This document shows positions 22,231 to 33,463 of a DNA stretch of 64,000 bases, in pieces; position 1 is the first letter of the stretch, and every line of letters begins with the position of its first letter. The notes under the pieces were generated by a model, which was not told the origin of the DNA, did not search any database, and saw only the letters and a program-made list of their open reading frames with translations. The stretch is from Trichopria drosophilae (taxonomy: Eukaryota > Arthropoda > Insecta > Hymenoptera > Diapriidae): NCBI GenBank assembly GCA_030407085.1, contig CM059584.1, positions 62,511,501 through 62,575,500 on the forward strand, written 5' to 3'. The position numbers and the translations under genes are program-made.

Positions 22231-22605
22231 CGCTATTTTTTTCCCGACTTCACTGGAATGCCCCCACTTCCATGCTCATTAGTCCCTCTGACATCACACT
22301 TTCCTTCCCAAGGGCGTAATGAAACCGAAGTGCGCATGCGCGGAGACGCCCCAGCGGAATCGGCTACTTTCGCCCCGATGCTGGCGCAGAAAGTGGTCAT
22401 TCCGGTGAAGTCGGGAAAAATAGTATATTATGCTTCAAGGAAAGAAAGCGCGCGATTTCTGAGCGGGAGGTTTGCTGCGCGAGCGAAGCGTAATGAGAAC
22501 GAAGTGCGCATGCGCCATGACGTCCGGGCGGAATCGGCGACTTAAGTCCCGCGTTCCAGGCATGGAATACGGACATTCCGACGCGGTCGGGAGAAAATTC
22601 ATTAA
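22231..22605. repeat. CpG-rich duplicated block with two TGCGCATGCGC palindromes
   Basis: About 110 bp starting GCGTAATGAAACCGAAG (22315) recurs with changes at 22489. Each copy holds TGCGCATGCGC (22331 and 22505), the known NRF1 (Ewg in insects) palindrome. The first copy is framed by an inverted repeat, TTCCCGACTTCACTGGAATG (22241) against CATTCCGGTGAAGTCGGGAA (22404), so it may be a small MITE. ATAGTATATT occurs on both sides (22189 and 22426). CpG density is far above the surroundings. No frame looks coding. Confidence 0.5.
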
Positions 22606-23359
22606 TAACATTTTTTTATTAAATTGTAATTTCATTAAACAAATGATTAGAATTACTTTGATTTCAACGAAGTTTCTTGAAAAATGTTGTGGTGCTCTGA
22701 ATGCACGCAAAATTTTCTTTCCAATTATTGTATATTGCATCAATGAATAGTTTCATTCTTTAGAAATAACTTGCCCTTATTACATGATTTCAATGCTTTT
22801 TGTAGAATAATTATATACAGGGTGTCCCATTTTAAAAAAACCACCCGATTATTTCGAAAATTACGCGTTTTCGAAAAAAATGTTTCAGACAAAAGTTTCA
22901 GGATTTTTCCCAGGCAATTCAATGGCTACCTTTATGTGACCTTGAATATGACCTTGATGCTCATATCAAGGTCAAATTCAATTTTTTTAATAGGAACCCC
23001 TATTTTTTATTGCTGATTTAGAAAGTGCAGTGAATTTTACGTTCAAATATGACCTTGCCGTGTCCTTGATCATGACCTTCAAGGTAATTTCAAGGTCAGA
23101 GTTGTTTTTTCAATGGAAAACCCTACTTTTTTATTGCTGATTTAGAAAGAGCAGGGTATTTTACGTTCAAATATGACCTCGACCGTGTCCTTGATCATGA
23201 CCTTCAAGGTAATTTCAAGGTCAGAGTTGTTTTTTCAATGGAAAACCCTACTTTTTTATTGCTGATTTAGAAAGAGCAGGGGATTTCTCGTTCAAATATG
23301 ACCTTGACCATGACCCTTAAGGTCATTTCAAGGTCAAAGTTGATTTGTCAATGGGAAAC

Positions 23360-23475
23360 CCTCTCCGACCTATCCACCTTATAGGAAATCTGTCATTAAG
23401 GAAGTCCTTAACAATAAGAGCATAGAGTGATGCTGCGCCGTCCTGCTGTAACCACTTTCTTGCTCTAATAACAAG
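23360..23475 (-). pseudogene. Mariner transposase fragment inside the palindromic element
   Basis: On the minus strand a frame reads KWLQQDGAASLYALIV, then FLNDRFPIRWIGRRG. QQDGA with a following RWIGRRG is the second catalytic-aspartate region of insect mariner-type transposases. Only about 38 codons remain. It sits in the unpaired centre, so it could be the decayed remnant of an autonomous progenitor or an unrelated insertion. Confidence 0.6.
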
Positions 23476-23685
23476 ATGAACATTTTCGAGCAAAAGTAGG
23501 AGTCATATGCATGCCTATTTACGGTGCCTTTAAAACAATATGGTCCAACTAACCAACGGTACCTAGTATAAAATTAAATCTTCCACAAACTATTTTAAAA
23601 ATTAAAACAAAAATAGAAACTAAACTAAAAAAAAAGATAAAAAAATAAAAAAAAGAATAAAAAAATTAAAAAAAAAAAAAAAAAT

Positions 23686-23735
23686 GATACTCAAAGTCCG
23701 ACCAGTCAACCTCCTCGCGGTGAGTATCGGGTAAC
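23686..23735 (-). other. Hairpin next to an A/T tract, counterpart of 13607-13652
   Basis: GATACTCA (23686-23693) pairs with TGAGTATC (23721-23728), followed by GGGTAAC. A long A-rich tract precedes it on the plus strand, so the minus strand ends in a T run. Confidence 0.45.
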
Positions 23736-24335
23736 GCTGATGCTGGCGGCGTTTATTATCAGAATTAAATTGATGTAAGGAAAACTTAAATAACTAACTG
23801 CCGATTGAAAGTGGAGGCATCGTTGATCGATCCCTTTCGAACCCTGCAAGTTTTGCCTGAAATATTTTCTTCCGGCTCTTTCTAAATCAGCAAACAAAAT
23901 AGAAGTTCCCATTGAAAAAACAACTTTGACCTTGAAATGACCTTGAAGGTCATGATCAAGGACACGGTCAAGGTCATATTTGAATATAAAATACCCTGCT
24001 CTTTCTAAATCAGCAATAAAAAAGTAGGGTTTTCCATTGAAAAAACAACTTTGACCTTGAAATGACCTTGAAGGTCATGATCAAGGACACGGTCAAGGTC
24101 ATATTTGAACGTAAAATTCACTGCACTTTCTAAATCAGCAATAAAAAATAGGGGTTCCCATTAAAAAAAATGAATTTGACCTTGATATGAGCATCAAGGT
24201 CATATTCAAGGTCACATAAAGGTAGCCATTGAATTGCCTGGGAAAAATCCTGAAACTTTTGTCTGAAACATTTTTTTCGAAAACGCGTAATTTTCGAAAT
24301 AATCGGGTGGTTTTTTTTAAATGGGACACCCCGTA

Positions 24336-25960
24336 TATTCTTATAATTGCACGTAGTTTAATTCTGATAGCATTTTTTGTGGTAATTATGTTTTACTAAT
24401 AAGAACTTGGCGAGTTTTTTTACAAGAAGTGTTTTTTTTTTTTTATTAAAATATACTCCACGCGTTTGCGTTGACATATGTGTTGCAGTCAAAAAGTTTT
24501 CGCAAAGTGATATATGTACTTACCGGAAATTCCATAAAAATGCAAAGTGAGCTGTACATTGATCCTGAATTTCAGATTGTATAAGGAGACGTAGGACCAT
24601 AGCGATACCGACAACCCGAAACTATTTGAGAGCGCTATTACAAAGCAGTCAATCTATGCCGAAACTTTAGTTTTATACAATCCCAAGGTAAGCATTTTGG
24701 GAATAATGTTGATACCGAGTCTGAATACATAATATAAGTAATGAGCGATATCTCTTGTAAATTCTGCGTACTTACTAACTAAGGCACAAGTTTCCGTATC
24801 AAGGCTCTTCCATAGGCCGGTGACCCCTCTACTGTCGGGAACAGTAACGGCAAAATCCAGTGTGAGCTTAAGGTGCAGTGTTACATGCTAATTTCTTAAA
24901 GCAAAGCGTTATAATCTTGAGTAACCTGTTATTCGGCATGTTAAGGATACTTATTACCCATTTAATTGATATGTTAATTAGGAAGCAATCCTAATGTCAG
25001 TCTAATGTATTAGGTTGGTACACCTCAGTTGGTTAAAGTAGGTTTTTTAAAATAACAGTTGCGTTGATTCAAGGTTGTCTAGATATCGGAGTATCCAAAA
25101 CGCCAAGAAATACAAAAGCACCGACATTATCGCAAACTCCTCATCAACTTCTGCAGAATCCATAATCACTACAATTGAGATAGATGCGGCGCATGTACGT
25201 GCTATGGCATCATAGCAGAGCTGACGACCTAAACCAGCCGAGAAAGTATTACATCCACTATCATTAGAATCTCGTATTAAGGTTTACTGTAACTTTTATG
25301 GTTCTTTCCGTGTAACCTTTCAATGGTCACAAAACTATTAAAATTTATAAGAACATTAATGCATCACCTCTAAACGATATTTGCGACTGCAGCAAAATTA
25401 ACACCTATCGTAACGAAACTCATTTATAAGATCTATTTCTTTATTATCGACCAAACTAAAAATGTACTGACAATTTGAGATTTTATTAATTTTTCGCCAC
25501 TAAAAACGATTCCACGTAAATAAAAATTTGTTTAGAACAAACCAATGTATTTCACTACATTTAAACACATTTTTAAAAATAATAGTTAACTTCTTACCGA
25601 TTATGCAGCAGAGTTCGCTAGATTTCAGGATTTTTTATACAATACCTTTAATAAAAATAGCCCAAAAAATACGTCTATCAAGCTGGCAGAGCAAGGTCGC
25701 CCAAAACGAAAAAAAAATTTTTTGTTAACCGCGTAGTTTAATTTTAGGTAAAGAATGATATTCAAAAAAAAAATTGGCACATTTGGATCGCTGATATATC
25801 AATGATTCAAATTGTGGGGTGTCTCCTCCCCTTTACCACCTGCACAAATTTCCATTTATTTATATTTAAACATACTCTAGGCGAGAAAGCGTCAAATGCA
25901 ATAATATGAAAAATGTGAAGAGAGCAAAATGTGTGATTAATTAAAAATTAGCGGTGCGGA
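24336..25960. other. No gene or repeat recognised
   Basis: About 1.6 kb of mixed AT-rich sequence. The frames are short and show no motif. No inverted or tandem repeat pair with the rest of the window was found by eye. Confidence 0.4.
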
Positions 25961-25965
25961 AGGAG

Positions 25966-26038
25966 GAGGGGAGATATAAGTCAGTTGGTAGAGTATTCGA
26001 CCGGCAATCGAAAGGTCCCATTATCGTACCCTCGTATC
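25966..26038 (+). tRNA. tRNA-like sequence, degenerate (tRNA pseudogene or SINE head)
   Basis: AAGTCAGTTGGTAGAGTATT resembles a D-arm and internal A box. TTCGA-CCGGCAA-TCGAA forms an anticodon arm with a 7-nt loop (GGC at the anticodon position, alanine-like, but C rather than U before it). The T-arm region CCCATTATCGTACCCTCG has lost the GGTTCGANNC B box. The acceptor stem pairs only partly. It is therefore not a functional tRNA. No SINE tail is obvious downstream. Confidence 0.45.
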
Positions 26039-26184
26039 TATCGAATGTTCTTCCGTTATTTTTTTTTCTTTTTTGCATTTTCATACATTTTCGGTTTCTT
26101 CATATTTTCCATACAATTAACATCTTAATTCTGCATTTTTACCATTTTTATTAAAAAATTTAAAAAAAAAAACGCCGGTTTGGG

Positions 26185-26637
26185 AATCGGAATGATTTGT
26201 CTTATCTTGTAAACCACTCACGGGTACGTTTTAAACGACAAAATAATTTTGTGCTACGTTCCCTTAGTAAATAATGATTATTTTCTATTAAGGTATGTTT
26301 TCAACTATGAAATAATTTTGTGCTACTTTCCCTTCTCAAATAATGCATTTTTTCGTTAAGGGTGGGTTTTTTTCTAATAAGGGTTCGAGCACAAAATTCG
26401 GTGTTAATCTTTGATTCATAAATTACTCAAGTGTACGTTTTTAACTATAAAATAATTTTGTGCTACTTTCCCTTCGTAAATAATGATTATTTTCCCTTTT
26501 GGGTGGATTTTTCCAATGAGGATTGGAGTAAAAAAATCGGTATTAGTCTTATTGCTTAGTAAATGACTCAAGCGTACGTTTTTAACTATAAAATAATCTT
26601 GTGCTACTTTCCCTTCGCAAATAATGATTATTTTCCC
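26185..26637. repeat. Left half of a ~141-bp tandem repeat array
   Basis: The landmark GTGCTACTTTCCCTT recurs at 26251, 26320, 26460 and 26601, giving spacings of 69, 140 and 141. Each full unit has CGTTTTCAACTATAAAATAA, GTGCTAC, ATAATGATTATTTTCCCTTA-AGGG and GGTATTAGTCTTAT. The first interval is a unit with about 70 bp lost. The array is cut at CCCTTAAGGG by a piggyBac and continues at 29310. Confidence 0.9.
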
Positions 26638-26995
26638 TTAACCCTTTTACAGGCCGAAGGTTCTGGGCAATCCACCAGAAAAAGTGACAGTAATTTTAAG
26701 CATTCTCGGGGTCGCTGATCACGAATCCTAGGTCAGATTTGAAAAATTCAAAATGGCGGCTTCAATATGGCGACCGTCGAACTGAAAATTTCAATTTTTT
26801 GAAAAATAAAAAATATTACCATATTCTACGCAAAATTCTGAATAAAAAATGTCTCTTGCGATTTTTGTCTAAATTACATACATTCCGAGGAAAACATTCC
26901 GAAACTTTCAAAACGCAATATTACACATTACTGTATTCCTTTACCAGGCTGAACGATATGAATTATTCTACGTTTACAAATCGTACGTTTCTAAA

Positions 26996-27185
26996 GATTT
27001 TCGGGGTCGCTGATTACGACTCCGAGGTCAGATATGAAAAATTCAAAATGGCGGCTTCAAAATGGCGGCCGTCGAACTGAAAATTTCAGTTTTTTGAAAC
27101 ATAAAAAATATTACCATATTCTACGCGAGATTCTGAGTAAAAATGTCTGTTGTGATTTTTGCCTAACTTGCATACATTCCACGGC
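26996..27185. repeat. Internal direct duplication of the left subterminal region
   Basis: About 190 bp starting GATTTTCGGGGTCGCTGATT repeats 26696-26890 in direct orientation with about 10 per cent divergence, including the AAAATGGCGGC module and the ATTACCATATTCTACGC block. The right end of the element has only one copy. Confidence 0.75.
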
Positions 27186-27339
27186 AAAAAATGGCGAATT
27201 TTTCAGTCTTCACTGAAAGTTCGTTTCTCGCAAGCGTTGTTTTCTGGAAAATACATATGTGCTGTCTCTCATGCTTTTTTTTACTGCGGATATTTATATC
27301 ATTTATACGGAACTTATATCTATTCGTATTTAGTGGTTT

Positions 27340-28680
27340 ACCCTTGGAACCTGAAAATTCTGACGTGGACGATGATTCAGATTATGATGAGGATTCAGAA
27401 GTGGATTCAGCTGATGATGACTTGGTCTTGCAAGAAAATGTTGACTCAACTTCTGAATGGTCTCAAATTTCTTTTTTCAAATATTCACAGAAAAATGTAT
27501 GCAAGAAATTGTTGATGAAACTAACAGATATGCCCGTCAGAAAAATGAGAACTCAGCGAATTGGTATGGTACTAATGCAAAAGAATTATATGCCCTCATT
27601 GGTGTACTGATTCTTATGGGAATATAAAATGCCTAGAATAGAAAATTATTGGAGCACCGATAGCTATCTGAGAGTTAACTGCATTGCGAAAATTATGACG
27701 AGTAAACGCTTTTTCAAATTATTGGAGATGATACACATAAGTGACAATAGTACTATGCTTCCCCGGGACGATCCCAACTTTGATAACCTTTATAAAGTAA
27801 GGCCTCTTTTAGAACATACGAATAATTAATCTGCTAAGGTATACAACCCTTCGAGAACGGTCTCTGTTGATGAATCTATGATTCCTTTCAAAGGAAAATC
27901 ATCCATGAAGCAGTACATGCCACAGAAACCTATAAAACGGGGGTACAAAGTGTGGAGTTTGGCTGATTCAAAGGCAGACTTTATGATTAAAACAGAAATG
28001 TATATTGGCAAATCAAAAAAATATGATGCAAAAGTTCCTCTTGGTGAACGTGTAGTGTTGAATCTAGTTACAGGTACGATCAGATATGAACACTTGGTAG
28101 CTTTCGACAATTTCTTTATTTTTGTCAATCTTGTTGAAAAACTTGTACGAAGAGGAATTTACTCTGTTGCAACAGTTCGTACAAATCAGAAAGGTTTGCC
28201 TGATATGATGAAATGTAAAGAAAAAATGCAAAGAGGAGAACACAAATACGATACTAAAGGAAACGTCGCTGTTATCAAATGGATGGATACTAAACCTGTC
28301 ACTTTACTCACTTCAGCTTTCAACCCATCGCATACTGTAGAAATCAACAGAAAATTGAGAAATGGTTCGCAAATTTCTTTACAATACCCAACTACCGTAC
28401 ACGTTTATAATGCCTTTATGGGTGGTGTTGATCGGTTTGATCAACTACGGGAAAGGTATATGATAGGCAGACAGTAAAAAAAGTGGTGGCATCTAATCAT
28501 GTATTACTATATTGACATGGCTATCGTACATTCTTATATATTACACAAATGCTACAAGAAAGATGTATGATCTGTATGAAAGAACCAATCTAGCGAAACA
28601 ATTAGTAAATATTTACGATGACAGGGAACGATTCATGCGGGAAACGTTACAAACTGTTGCAAAGAAGCGAGCATAAATTC
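27340..28680 (+). pseudogene. piggyBac transposase of the second element, broken by few mutations
   Basis: An acidic N-terminal region (27350-27430, Asp/Glu repeats) is followed by RKMRTQRIGMVLMQKN, NYWSTDSYLRVNCIAKIM, then after a TAA at 27827 the catalytic core. Aspartates are visible in VDESMIPFKGK (about 27868), VAFDNFF (about 28103) and MGGVDRFDQLRERYMIGRQ (about 28430), the three acidic sites of the piggyBac fold. A stop after IGRQ at 28476 precedes KKWWHLIMYYYIDMA, which normally continues the domain. A Lys-rich tail follows; no clear cysteine-rich domain is seen. The 199-residue open core makes it better preserved than the first piggyBac. Confidence 0.9.
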
Positions 28681-29309
28681 AAAGTTGCAACATCCGTAAA
28701 AAAAAAATATACACGAAAAAAATTTTAGTTTGGTAGTTTTTCTTTTTTTCTTTGTTTTACAGATATGTTTTGCGAAAAAAAAGATGAAAATTAACAAACG
28801 AACAGCACATGAAAGGCCGAACTTCAACCGCCACGTGGTATTGTGCGTAAGTAAGTAAATTAGTTACTGAAACCAAGGAAGTGGAAGGCATTTACAAATT
28901 TGAAGAATCAGAGTATTTTCGAACGAAGTTATTATATGTAATCTATAATATATTTATTGAAATTCAAAACAGCTCCACCATACAGATTCCGCCAACTTCA
29001 ATGTCGCAAATCTCCCACAGGTTTCGTAATGAGCGACAACGAAAACCTTTCAATCTATGTGAATGTATGCAATTTAGACAAAAATCACAAGAGACATTTT
29101 TTATTCAGAATTTTGCGTAAAATATGGTATTATTTTTTATGTTTCAAAAAATTAAAATTTTCAGAGTTCGATGGTCGCCATATTGAAGCCACCATTTTGA
29201 ATTTTTCAAATCTGACCTCGGATTCGTAATCAGCGACCCGAGAATGCTTAAAAGTACTTTTACTTTTTCTGGTGGATTGCCCAGAAGCTTCGGCCTGTAA
29301 AAGGGTTAA

Positions 29310-29762
29310 GGGTGAATTTTTTCCAATAAGGGGGGATCACAAAATTCGGTATTAGTCCTATTGGTTAAGATACACTCAGGGGTACGTTTTCAAGTATAAA
29401 ATAATTTTGTGCTACTTTTCCTTCGTAAGTAATGATTATTTTCCCTTAAGGGTGGTTCTTTTCCAATAATGGTTGGAGCAAAAAATTCGGTATTAGTCTT
29501 ATCGGTTAGTAAATGACTGAAGGGTACGTTTTCAACTATAAAATAATTTTGTGCTACTTTCTCTTCTTGAATAATGCATTTTTTCCCTCAAGGGTGGATT
29601 TTTTCCAATGAGGGTTGAAGCACAAAATTTGGTATTAGGCTTATCGTTTAGTAAATCACTCAAGGGTACGTTTTCATCTGTAAAATAATTTTGTGCTACT
29701 TTCCCTTCTTAAATAATGCATTTTTTCCTATAAGGTTAGGATATTTCAAATGAGGGATTGAT
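29310..29762. repeat. Right half of the ~141-bp tandem repeat array
   Basis: GTGCTAC landmarks at 29409, 29551 and 29693 give spacings of 142 and 142. The unit sequence is that of 26185-26637. The array fades after 29755. Confidence 0.9.
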
Positions 29763-31440
29763 ATACGGATAAGGTTGGTATACGGATTTAGCGATTTGCA
29801 TAATTCAAAAGCACATAAAAAGCACATAATTATGCACCTTTTCCAAATTGTACCTGATTAGTCCTTCATCGATTTTGTCAGTGTGCTCTGCTAGCTTGTG
29901 CCATGCCCGCAGTACATTATAAAATGTCTATTTTTAGAAAATCGTTGGGAGCACAACATTTTTAAGTAGAGCAAATAATTAACACATAAAAAGCACATAA
30001 TTATGGTACTATTTTTTTTTCGTTTTGGGCGACTTTGGTCTGTCAGTTTGATAGACGTCTAAAAAATATTAATTTCGTAATTGATAAATTTTCAATATAT
30101 TATCAATAAACTTACAAGTGGTAATTCCAACGGTGCTAACCACTGAACTGTTCAATTTAATTCAATTTGTAGGGCTGCCACAGACTTTTTTGTTGGTAAT
30201 TACAAACTCTAAAAAAGAGTTATGAAACAATTTTGCTCTATCTTAAGAATTGTAGTGGAAAATGTAGCTGTTTTAATGATTTTTTCAGTTTTATAAACCA
30301 CAAAAAATATCATCACTTTCGGGCGTTAAGTACAACTAGTATTAATTATGATGCTGTAATTCAATTCTTACTGTTATAATTGTATTCCATGAACTCAAAA
30401 CTTTAAGAACACCATGTTTGTATAGATAAAAACTGCTCATGGACTTTAATAAATTAGAATAAGTCTTGACGCCATTTCCGTTATTCTTGAGGCTTTGGGC
30501 CAGGTTAATTGTAAAATATTTTCAAAAAATACTTCACCGGTGCCTCACAACAAATGAAAGTATATGACTGTAATTGAAAAGTAAATACAACTTCACACAC
30601 ATTTCACAAATGTCACTTGACAAATTTCGTGATATCAAAATGTGTTGGATATTTCAATTCTCCATATTTAATCACATTTCGATAACTTTCAAAAATTTAG
30701 TCAGATTCCAAATATAAAGATTTGAGCCGATGTAACCTCCAATGGCAAATAATATCTTTACGAGAAACTGCTTAATTGACATCCGATATGCATCTTGATG
30801 TAAAGAGATATTCTTTGTACGGTAAGTAGATGCTCGTCATATGGGCTTTACTCTGTAATGAATAGACGTTCCATGCATATATTAATTGGATATCATCTAC
30901 GAACGTAAAGTTGTTTTTCCAATTACAAAGGCATTCTTAATTCCTTGAGTAGAATTGATCATTGGAAAATCCTACAATCTACAAGAAAAAATAAATTGAT
31001 ACTTGTTTATGGTAAGAAGAGAAATGTTAATTTTGTACAACAGTGTTATAATGTAAACAAAAAAAAGAAGATCAACACTTGCAGGGAGACACTATGCCAA
31101 TAGAATAGCAGTGCTAGCAGTCGTTAAACGAAAACCTCCAATAAGCATGTGGGTAATTAAATCGCAATTCTGCATACAGTGTTTGGAGAATGTTGCATCA
31201 TCATAAGAATCAATAATATCAAATTTTGATGCATGATGATTACAAATTTCATGTTTTGTAAACGCACACACCAGAAATGTAAATGAACTTTAATTTCTTT
31301 CTAATGAAAATTATTTTCAGATAAATTTATTTTCACAAATCATGGTAGCGAAAATCGGGTGCATTCGGGATATATTCGAGTGTAGATAGTCCCCACTAAT
31401 TATCACAAGTTAATCCGCAAACTCCATGTTCTGCGAACGT
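29763..31440. other. No gene recognised; AT-rich
   Basis: Two AAAAGCACATAATTATG blocks occur near 29816 and 29988 (direct repeat of about 17 bp, 172 bp apart). Otherwise no frame, repeat or RNA gene is evident. Confidence 0.4.
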
Positions 31441-31479
31441 TTGGCGTGGAATTATGGGGAATAAACTCATTAGTCCTTA

Positions 31480-31732
31480 TTTCATTTGAAGGTAAATTGA
31501 ATTTAAGAAAATATAGATATTCCTGGACTAAGAACTACCGCTACTGCCATTGCTGCCAAAATTACTTTAAGATGTCAGCGGCAGCAAGAAAAATACTAAA
31601 CCGTTATTACAATGGCAGCAGAATTAACAAAGGTGGCCCGATCAACTGCTCTGCTGGGTCACCTGATTTAACATCGCCATATTTCTTCCTATCGGGTTAC
31701 GTAAAAGGTAAGGTTTATGAACAAGTATAAAC
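31480..31732 (+). pseudogene. C-terminal fragment of a mariner/Tc1-type transposase
   Basis: The frame at 31446-31730 ends with GRI-type text SRINKGGPINCSAGSPDLTS and then PYFFLSGYVKGKVYEQV. SPDLT followed by YFFL-GYVK-KVYE is the conserved C-terminal catalytic segment of many insect mariner-like transposases, where the last acidic residue lies. The Trp residues expected in WPA and FLWG are replaced (C and S). Only the last third of the gene is present. Confidence 0.65.
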
Positions 31733-32838
31733 AATTCTTGAAAATATAGTCAAAACTAATCTAGTGAAACAGTAGCTTACAATGTTCTTAGGAACTACTT
31801 TAGCTACTAGCAGCTACCATTGTCTTCCACGTGCCACTAACGGTTAGCCTCCGGGGAAATTTTCTTCCGTGAGAAACTTTGCATCTTACTTTTAGGACGC
31901 ATTTTTCACTCATATGGATGTGCTTTTTAATTCGCGACTTGTTATCATTTTCTTTAAACAACCATTTTCTTGCTCCTACAAAACATGTCATAGGTGCTTA
32001 AAAATTAAATTTCTTGAATTGCAATTGTCTATGTTTTTTTATTGCAAAGAAGACGTAATATATCAGTGTGTTTACAATTGTTGCTCTTATATCCAATCTG
32101 TCCTTTAATTCTAGCCTTATAATTTCATGCTCCTTAAAATTTTCTATTACCCAATAACACAACAATGTAGATAGTTTGGTATTTCTGTCGAATGTTGCCG
32201 ACTTATTTTATATTTAAATTATCATCAATTTCATCGACTATGAGCACTTGCTTGAAAATGTGATTGTCTGTGGAAATTTGCTTTATGAGGTAGAAATATT
32301 CTTGAAATGTTATTCTGCATCATCTGTAGCGCAATAACCCTTGCGAATAATTATGAATTTAATTCTGAGATACTCAATGATTTGGGCCTGATTCTGCATT
32401 ATTAGGTACAATACAATATAAACCAAATAGAAAAAGTCTTTTCTAACTGTGGGTGTTTATTTATTTCACATGGGATATGAATGAGGCTCCACCAGTAATT
32501 GTAAAGATTAGATGTCAAGTACTATTTGGATTTTTAAATTATAAGGTCTACAACAAAGACATCTAGAGGTCTAATTTAGAGAATCAATTTAATATAAAAG
32601 TAAACAAGCAGGTATATTTATTCTTTTTTGGGGTCGCTAAATCTGAATTCGTTGTCCGTTGGACCGTGGCAGTCAAGATGGTTCGTTCCAAATACAGTAT
32701 CTTTTGACCAGATGATGTTGAGTTAATAATATCATATAGCAACCGACAATTGCCCTGTGGTCGGCGCGACCGATCCATACTTGGAAGGGTGACTGTTGGT
32801 ATAAAAAAACGAGCGTTGCGCCGGCTACGGCAAAGATA
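31733..32838. other. No gene recognised
   Basis: AT-rich with several short frames but no motif, repeat pair or RNA gene that I can identify. Confidence 0.35.
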
Positions 32839-33126
32839 GCAGGCCGATAGCTGAGTGGGAGATCCAGCTGCTTTACAAGCGAGGGTATCTTCTGATGATA
32901 AAGTAGTTTGTCGACTGTATCTTTCTGGGTTTTCCGTAGTTCTCCCAGACCCCGTGCAAATGAGATACAGAGGGTGACTGGCTCTGGGTGGGTGTTGCCT
33001 TCTATTATCTATGTATTATCTTGTAATGTCTTCGTTTGTCTGTCCGACCTATCCACCCGAGAGCTGACCCGAGAATAGGCTAAAAATGTCATTAAAGCGG
33101 GGAATAATTCCTTTCCTTTATCCTTT
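32839..33126 (+). mobile_element. Candidate tRNA-derived SINE
   Basis: GGCCGATAGCTGAGTGGGAG matches a Pol III A box in a tRNA-Ser/Leu-like context, followed by a GC-richer body of about 200 bp and an AT-rich tail ending CCTTTCCTTTATCCTTTA. The B box is not clear (GGTTTTCCGTAGTTC is the nearest). No second copy was noted in the window, so the call rests on the A box and overall form. Confidence 0.45.
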
Positions 33127-33463
33127 ACTATCATATTGCAAATTAAAAACAATTTAAGTATTTATGAAATTACCTAAAGTTTAACTCAAATGTGTTTTTA
33201 AATCTCCATATCTCCCCACTTAGAGCAGGATTACTTATCTTTTTTAAAGTAATTAAAAATAAATTTTATTTTAGAAACCCGCAAGAATATCTTGCCTTGA
33301 TATCGACAGTCTATTTCATTAATATCTTGGTGAAATCTTTCAATTCCTCATTATATTCATCTAAAGTTTTGAGGCATTAATCCGCATGCAAGTGTAAAAA
33401 ATTTAGTTTCAAATTCATTACGTAGCGAAAATTTTCTGTTTGCGCTTATTTTATTACAGTGTG

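Larger units (their letters stand above)
22816..24335. mobile_element. Palindromic TACAGGGTGT-terminus element, copy 2 of the TCAAGGTCA-rich family
   Basis: TACAGGGTGTCCCATTTTAA at 22816 and TACGGGGTGTCCCATTTAAA inverted, ending at 24335, are bounded by TA. The arms pair closely over about 400 bp or more (GATTATTTCGAAAATTACGC near the ends). The left interior holds three tandem units of about 120 bp, each with AAACCCTACTTTTTTATTGC, GATTTAGAAAGAGC and several AAGGTCA motifs. TCAAGGTCA occurs about 15 times counting both strands. The centre (about 23345-23900) carries a mariner fragment, an A-rich tract and a hairpin. Confidence 0.8.
26638..29309. mobile_element. Second piggyBac-family transposon, inserted in a tandem repeat at TTAA
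   Basis: TTAA at 26638-26641 and 29306-29309 bounds ends reading CCCTTTTACAGGCCGAAG and inverse, followed by TTCTGGGCAATCCACCAGAA. Inverted similarity extends over roughly 190 bp or more, including an AAAATGGCGGCTTCAATATG module. The terminal sequence differs from the first piggyBac, so this is a separate family. A transposase gene lies inside. Subtracting the element restores a 140-bp spacing of the tandem repeat. Confidence 0.95.

Noticed and set aside
22228..22545. 105-codon frame with internal repeats over the CpG-rich block
   Set aside because: The repeat in the protein only reflects the DNA duplication; the frame has no motif and CpG-rich sequence is poor in stop codons by chance.
33040..33070. 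TCCGACCTATCCACC shared between the SINE candidate (33046) and 23369
   Set aside because: At 23369 it encodes RWIGR of a mariner fragment; a 15-base match between two places in 64 kb is expected by chance a few times, so it does not link the two.
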